Shown: positions 59,504 to 64,000 of the stretch, piece after piece
How the letters are laid out: each line of letters begins with the position of its first letter
Numbering within the stretch: position 1 is the first letter of the stretch
DNA from: Bacillus glycinifermentans
GTDB lineage: Bacteria > Bacillota > Bacilli > Bacillales > Bacillaceae
Assembly: GCF_001042475.2 (NCBI RefSeq)
Contig: NZ_LECW02000022.1
Coordinates: 124,001 to 188,000 of the forward strand
Length of the DNA stretch: 64,000 bases
Direction of reading: 5' to 3'
Translations under genes and position numbers: made by a program
Notes under the pieces: model-generated
What the model saw: only the letters and a program-made list of their open reading frames with translations
Database searches by the model: none
What the model was told of the DNA's origin: nothing

Positions 59504-59531
59504 TTGACTGTGGAAGGGGACACTATATACT
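59504..59531 (+). promoter_or_regulatory. yjbQ promoter
   Basis: TTGACT (59504-59509), 16-base spacer, TATACT (59526-59531), 30 bases before yjbQ. The rest of 59263-59503 shows nothing I can name. Confidence 0.65.
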
Positions 59532-59561
59532 AAGGAAACCGGTTTTTAGGAGGTAACATCT

Positions 59562-61406
59562 ATGGAGCATACATCTGTTTCATCTTTAGTTGTCGTACTC
59601 ATTGTCGCATTTTTAACCCCCATCCTGCTGAACCGCTTAAGGCTTGTCATACCTGTCGTTGTGGCGGAAATCATCATGGGTCTTGTTATCGGAAAAAGCG
59701 GTTTTAACCTTGTCGAAGTGCATGATGCGTGGCTTGAGACGCTATCGATGCTCGGGTTTATCTTTTTAATGTTTTTGAGCGGACTGGAGATCGATTTTTC
59801 CGCGTTTGAAAGAGGAAAGAAAAAGCAGCTGCTCCCAAACGGAAAAGCTGCGCCAAACACGTTTAAAACGGCTGCCATTATATTTATCGCGATTTTCATT
59901 TTGTCGCTCGGGCTTTCTTACAGCTTTGTCCTGGCCGGGTTCATCGACAACGCCTTTTTAATGACGCTGATCATTTCGACGATTTCACTCGGTGTGGTCG
60001 TTCCGACGCTGAAAGAAGAGCGCCTGATGAAGACGAACATCGGACAGATTATTTTGCTTGTGGCGGTGATCGCCGACCTTGTGACGATGATTTTGCTCGC
60101 TGTCTTCGCCTCGATTTATGGAGACGAAAGCAGCAATATGTGGCTGTTGATCATCTTGTTTGCCGCAGGCGTCGTCCTTTATCTCTTCGGAAGGGTGTTT
60201 AAAAACCGCTCTTATATTGAAGTGATGTCAAAAGGAACGATTCAAATCGGCACAAGGGCGATTTTTACCCTGATCATCGTGCTTGTCGCGCTTTCGGAAT
60301 CGCTCGGCGCGGAAAACATACTCGGCGCATTTTTAGCCGGGGTTCTCGTGTCACTGCTTTCTCCGAATAAAGAACTGGTCCAGCAGCTTGATTCTTTCGG
60401 CTATGGATTTTTGATTCCGATCTTTTTTGTGATGACGGGAGTCAAGCTTGACATATGGTCCTTGCTTGAAGACCCGAAAATTTTAATGATGATCCCGCTG
60501 CTGTTTGTGGCGCTTTTAATCAGCAAGATCGTTCCTGCGCTGATGTTGAAAAAGTGGTATGGTGTGAAAACGGTGCTGGCTTCAGGGCTTTTATTGACGT
60601 CGACATTGTCGCTCGTCATTGCCGCCACAACAATCGGCGAACGGATCGGTGTCATCGACGCGAAAATGTCCGGTGTGCTCATTCTTGTCGCTGTCATCAC
60701 GTGCATTATTACGCCGACGGGTTTCAAAAAGCTAATGCCGAAAGCACAGATTGAAACGGAGCAAAAAACGATCACCTTTATCGGCGCCAATCAAATGACA
60801 CTGCCGGTTACTCTTGAGCTGTCTTCTGAGGAATATCACGTCAGAGTTCTGCATGTCCATCAGGAAAAGAAAGAAGAAAACCTGTCAGAGCCGGTTTTTG
60901 ACGTGGAAGTGCTGCCAGATTATGAATTCGGGACACTCGAATCATTCGGCGTTTTTGAGACAGATATTCTTGTCGTAGCGACCGGGAATGAAGAGCGGAA
61001 TACCGGAATTGCCCTATTTGCAAAAGATAAACAAGTCGATAGGATTATCGCAAGCGCAGATTCGCCGTAAGCGGAAGCCAAATTGAAAGAAAACGGCATC
61101 GATACGATTTCCGTCCTGCTGTCGACGAAAACGCTGCTTCGCGCGCTGATCGAGGCTCCGGGCGTCATGAAGCTTTTGACGAATCAGGATGCATCATTAT
61201 ACGAAATCAACATGAGCAACGAGCGCTATGACGGCGTGCTGTTAAGGGAATTTCCGTTTATGGGGGACGTGATCTTTGTGAGGATTTTCAGAGGTGTCGA
61301 CAGCCTTGTGCCTCACGGCGATACAAGGCTGCAACTGGGCGACAGGCTGATCGCCACCGGCTCGCGCGAATATATCGCCGAGTTGAAAAAAACGCTGGAA
61401 GACTGA
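59562..61406 (+). pseudogene. yjbQ: CPA2-family Na+(K+)/H+ antiporter YjbQ interrupted by an in-frame TAA
   Basis: The 1845-base frame would encode 614 aa, the length of B. subtilis YjbQ, but codon 503 is TAA (61068-61070). The first part has 11-13 membrane segments of a CPA2 exchanger (about 1-390; LGVVVPTLKEERLMKTNIGQ, GAFLAGVLVSLL) and most of a TrkA-N domain (about 405-500). After the stop, in the same frame with no indel, AEAKLKENGIDTISVLLS and a TrkA-C domain follow to 61406. A single-base change would restore it. Either the protein ends at 502 without its TrkA-C regulatory domain, or the gene is broken. Confidence 0.88.
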
Positions 61407-61467
61407 TGCTTGACCATTTTTAATTTCGTGTTAAGATAAAAATATAACTGAATGAATGAAATGTTTT

Positions 61468-61562
61468 CCACTAGGGGAGTCCTTCATAAGGGCTGAGATA
61501 AAAGTGTGACTTTTAGACCCTCATAACCTGAACAGGTTCAGACCTGCGTAGGGAAGTGGCAA
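61468..61562 (+). promoter_or_regulatory. TPP (thi-box) riboswitch
   Basis: Contains TAGGGGAGTCCTTCATAAGG, GGCTGAGATAAAA, ACCCTCATAACCTGAACAGG and GACCTGCGTAGGGAAGT in order, the complete THI element. A terminator at 61596-61629 completes the switch ahead of tenA. Confidence 0.97.
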
Positions 61563-61595
61563 GGTATTTGACTATTATGGTATTATGCAAATTCC

Positions 61596-61629
61596 AAACC
61601 ACTTTTCCTGCGGGGAAAGTGGTTTTTTT
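61596..61629 (+). terminator. TPP riboswitch attenuator
   Basis: AAACCACTTT-CC pairs with GG-AAAGTGGTT with T7; TPP binding should allow it to form. Confidence 0.92.
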
Positions 61630-61660
61630 CATTTTCTAACATTAAAGGAGGGCTACTTAG

Positions 61661-62362
61661 ATGAAGTTTTCGGAAGAGTGCCGGAAGAGCGCCGCAGAAT
61701 GGTGGGAGGGCAGTTTTGTACACCCGTTTATCAAAGGAATCGGTGACGGGTCTTTGCCGATCGACTGCTTTACATATTATGTGCTGCAAGACTCCTACTA
61801 TTTGAGCCATTTTGCCAAGGTTCAGTCCTTTGCCGCGGCATATGCGGCAGATTTATACACGACGAGCCGGATGGCGGATCATGCAAAGGGAACGTATGAA
61901 GCAGAGCTGGCTCTGCATAGGAAGTTTTCCGAGCTGCTCGGTATTACCGAGGAAGAAAAAAGAGCGTTCAAGCCGTCACCGACCGCGTATGCCTATACGT
62001 CCCACATGTACCGCTCTGTTATGAGCGGCAATTTTGCAGAAATTCTTGCCGCTTTGCTCCCTTGTTACTGGCTTTACTACGAGGTCGGGGAAACGTTGAA
62101 AGCGTGCAAGCCTGAGAATGGCATTTATCAGGAATGGATTGCGACATATGGAGGAGACTGGTTTAAAGAACTCGTGACCGAACAGGTCGACCGTTTTGAC
62201 GGGCTGGCCGAAAAAAGCACCGCTGAAGTCAGAGCGAAAATGAAAGAAAACTTCGTCATTTCCAGCTTCTACGAATATCAATTTTGGAATATGGCGCACA
62301 AGAAAGAAAGCTGGTCCGAGGAGCGGGGTGAACAGCTTGAAGCTTCACGCGATCACCGATGA
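61661..62362 (+). CDS. tenA: Aminopyrimidine aminohydrolase TenA
   Basis: 233 aa. Hydrolyses 4-amino-5-aminomethyl-2-methylpyrimidine in thiamine salvage. Catalytic Cys135 in [12 protein letters not shown], Asp/Glu residues in the helical core ([19 protein letters not shown]-like). RBS TAAAGGAGGG. Overlaps tenI by 26 bases, so translation is coupled. Confidence 0.95.
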   Translation: MKFSEECRKSAAEWWEGSFVHPFIKGIGDGSLPIDCFTYYVLQDSYYLSHFAKVQSFAAAYAADLYTTSRMADHAKGTYEAELALHRKFSELLGITEEEKRAFKPSPTAYAYTSHMYRSVMSGNFAEILAALLPCYWLYYEVGETLKACKPENGIYQEWIATYGGDWFKELVTEQVDRFDGLAEKSTAEVRAKMKENFVISSFYEYQFWNMAHKKESWSEERGEQLEASRDHR

Positions 62363-62954
62363 CCGGCACTCCGTTGACGAGCTGGCCGCCAAAATCGTAT
62401 CCATCAAGGATACAGCGGATTTTATCCATATCAGGGAGAGGTCAAAAACGGTATGCGAGATTTCCGAATTAATCGAACGCCTGCTGGCAGCTGGCGTTGA
62501 CAAGCGGAAGCTCATCATCAACGACAGGGTGGATGTCGCCTTGTTCCACAATATACATCGCGTTCAGCTGCCTTCCCACGGCTTTTCCGTCAAATGTGTA
62601 AGACACCGTTTTCCGCATTTGAAAATCGGAAAGTCTGTCCACTCTGCTGAAGAAGCGGTTCAGGCTGCAAAAGAAGGAGCGGATTACGTGCTGTTCGGCC
62701 ACATTTTTGAAACCGACAGCAAAAAAGGGCTGACAGGAAGGGGGACGGAAAGCCTGTGGAATGTGAAACAGGCTGTCGATATTCCCGTTATTGCCATCGG
62801 AGGGATTACCGAAAAGCGGCTGCCTGAGGTAAAGCTGTCCGCGCCTGACGGCATCGCGGTGATGTCGGGGATTTTTTCTGAAGACAGGTCTGCCGAAGCT
62901 TGCGAACGGCTTCTGCGCCTGGTGAAAGGAGATCTGTATGAAAAAGCGCTATGA
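62337..62954 (+). CDS. tenI: Thiazole tautomerase TenI
   Basis: 205 aa from a TTG at 62337, which gives the family start KLHAITDD and has GGGGTGA upstream; a GTG at 62328 is the alternative. ThiE-like TIM barrel, but TenI converts the thiazole tautomer to the aromatic carboxylate rather than condensing phosphates: HIRERSK near 35, [47 protein letters not shown]. It overlaps thiO by 17 bases. Confidence 0.9.
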   Translation: MKLHAITDDRHSVDELAAKIVSIKDTADFIHIRERSKTVCEISELIERLLAAGVDKRKLIINDRVDVALFHNIHRVQLPSHGFSVKCVRHRFPHLKIGKSVHSAEEAVQAAKEGADYVLFGHIFETDSKKGLTGRGTESLWNVKQAVDIPVIAIGGITEKRLPEVKLSAPDGIAVMSGIFSEDRSAEACERLLRLVKGDLYEKAL

Positions 62955-64000
62955 AACGATCGTGATCGGCGGAGGCATCATCGGTGTCTCGATTGCCTAT
63001 CATCTTGCAAAAGCGGGAAAACAAACGGCGGTTTTCGAAAGCGGCGAGGTCGGGAAAAAAGCGAGCCGTGCGGCCGCCGGTATGCTCGGCGCTCATGCCG
63101 AATGCGATAAACCGGGAACATTTTTCGAATTTGCGAGGGCAAGCCAGACTGCATATAAGCGGCTGACCGCTGAACTAAAAAGCGTAAGCGGCATTGATAT
63201 CAGGCGGCATGACGGCGGTATTTTAAAACTCGCATTTACCGAAAGCGACCGGGCGCGCCTTATGGAAATGGCCGCGCTCGATTCTGCCGAATGGCTGACG
63301 CCTCAAGAGGTGTATGAAAAAGAGCCGCATGCAGCAAAGGGGATACTCGGTGCGAATTTTATCCGGGATGACGTTCATGTCGAACCGATCTCTGTTTGCA
63401 GAGCTTTTGCCAAAGGAGCAAAACTGTTCGGCGCAGACATCTTTGAGTATGCGCCTGTTTTCTCAATAGAAGCGGCGGCAGGAGGCGGCGTCCGGATTCA
63501 GACGGCTTCAGGCGCCGCAGAAGCGGATCATGCCGTGATCGCGAGCGGTGTCTGGAGCGGCGTTTTCTTTCAACAGCTCGGTTTAAACAAGCGATTTTAT
63601 CCGGTGAAAGGGGAGTGTCTGTCCGTGTGGAATGACAGCATTCCTTTAACGAGAACGCTGTATCACGATCATTGCTATATTGTTCCGCGACACAGCGGAA
63701 AGCTTGTCATCGGCGCGACGATGAAAGCCGGAGACTGGAATGAGCAGCCTGATGCGGACGGCATCGAAGCCGTCATGAAAAAGGCGAAAACGATGCTTCC
63801 GAGAATCGGCGGGTTGAAAATCGACAGATGCTGGGCCGGATTAAGACCGGAAACAGAGGACGGCAATCCGTATATCGGCAGACATCCTGAAAACGACAGC
63901 ATCTTGTTTGCGGCCGGCCATTTCAGAAACGGCATCCTTCTCGCGCCGGCGACGGGGGAGATGATCACAGATATGATTCTTAGCCGGCCGATCGAGCCCG
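62938..64000 (+). CDS. thiO: Glycine oxidase ThiO (partial at window end)
   Basis: The frame runs off the right edge after 354 codons, so only the last residues are missing (the family has about 370). FAD-binding motif [19 protein letters not shown] at the N-terminus; [12 protein letters not shown]; later [19 protein letters not shown] typical of D-amino-acid/glycine oxidases. It makes dehydroglycine for thiazole formation. ATG after GAAAGGAG. thiS and thiG probably follow outside the window. Confidence 0.93.
   Translation, partial: MKKRYETIVIGGGIIGVSIAYHLAKAGKQTAVFESGEVGKKASRAAAGMLGAHAECDKPGTFFEFARASQTAYKRLTAELKSVSGIDIRRHDGGILKLAFTESDRARLMEMAALDSAEWLTPQEVYEKEPHAAKGILGANFIRDDVHVEPISVCRAFAKGAKLFGADIFEYAPVFSIEAAAGGGVRIQTASGAAEADHAVIASGVWSGVFFQQLGLNKRFYPVKGECLSVWNDSIPLTRTLYHDHCYIVPRHSGKLVIGATMKAGDWNEQPDADGIEAVMKKAKTMLPRIGGLKIDRCWAGLRPETEDGNPYIGRHPENDSILFAAGHFRNGILLAPATGEMITDMILSRPIEP

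Overview
This window is a stretch of Bacillus chromosome, most likely from the Bacillus licheniformis / B. paralicheniformis group. From left to right it follows the B. subtilis gene order yitI-yitJ-yitK-yitL ... yitS-yitT-ipi-yitU-yitV-yitW-argCJBD-carAB-argF-yjzC-yjzD-yjaU-yjaV-med-comZ-yjzB-fabHA-fabF-yjaZ-appDFABC-yjbA-trpS-oppABCDF-yjbC-spxA-yjbE-mecA-coiA-pepF-yizD-spxH-yjbI-cwlQ-yjbK-yjbL-yjbM-nadF-yjbO-prpE-yjbQ-tenA-tenI-thiO. It differs from B. subtilis in having a cobalamin-dependent metH beside yitJ, an IucA/IucC-type siderophore synthetase, guaC at this place, and no yjbB-like gene between oppF and yjbC. The species assignment is inferred from protein similarity and synteny recalled from memory; no database search was run. 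I see no rRNA, tRNA, insertion sequence, prophage or CRISPR array.

Region 1 (1-15400): the tail of a siderophore synthetase; a methionine/folate operon on the minus strand (yitJ-metH-yitI) behind an S-box SAM riboswitch; yitK and yitL; a GerPA/GerPF-like spore protein; DegV-family yitS; yitT with a secreted BsuPI-domain protein; guaC; two small hypothetical genes; HAD phosphatase yitU; esterase yitV; SufT-like yitW; and a decayed VOC/PhnB gene. Region 2 (15400-24812): the full arginine operon argCJBD-carAB-argF behind a promoter overlapped by an AhrC ARG box. Region 3 (24813-31700): small stress or hypothetical genes, the competence pair med-comZ, and fatty-acid initiation and elongation (fabHA-fabF) under a perfect FapR operator. 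Region 4 (31700-46000): two oligopeptide ABC transporter operons, app and opp, flanking trpS, which has a tryptophan T-box leader.

Region 5 (46000-61400) is a stress and regulated-proteolysis neighbourhood: spxA, the ClpCP adaptor mecA, the Spx adaptor spxH, truncated haemoglobin yjbI, competence gene coiA, oligopeptidase pepF, alarmone synthetase yjbM, NAD kinase, a pseudouridine synthase, prpE and the antiporter yjbQ. In the gap between yizD and spxH I recognise the small RNA RoxS/RsaE, with ResD-like repeats and a Rex-like palindrome at its promoter. yjbQ is interrupted by an in-frame TAA. Region 6 (61400-64000): a TPP riboswitch and the start of the thiamine operon tenA-tenI-thiO, cut by the window edge.

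Most of the window is conserved core genome. I found no convincing new multigene system. The observations most worth checking are the yjbQ nonsense codon, the PhnB/VOC pseudogene at 14944-15250, the RoxS locus, the loss of the first cysteine of the SpxH CxxC motif, the lipoprotein signal on the BsuPI protein, and several operator and hairpin arrangements.
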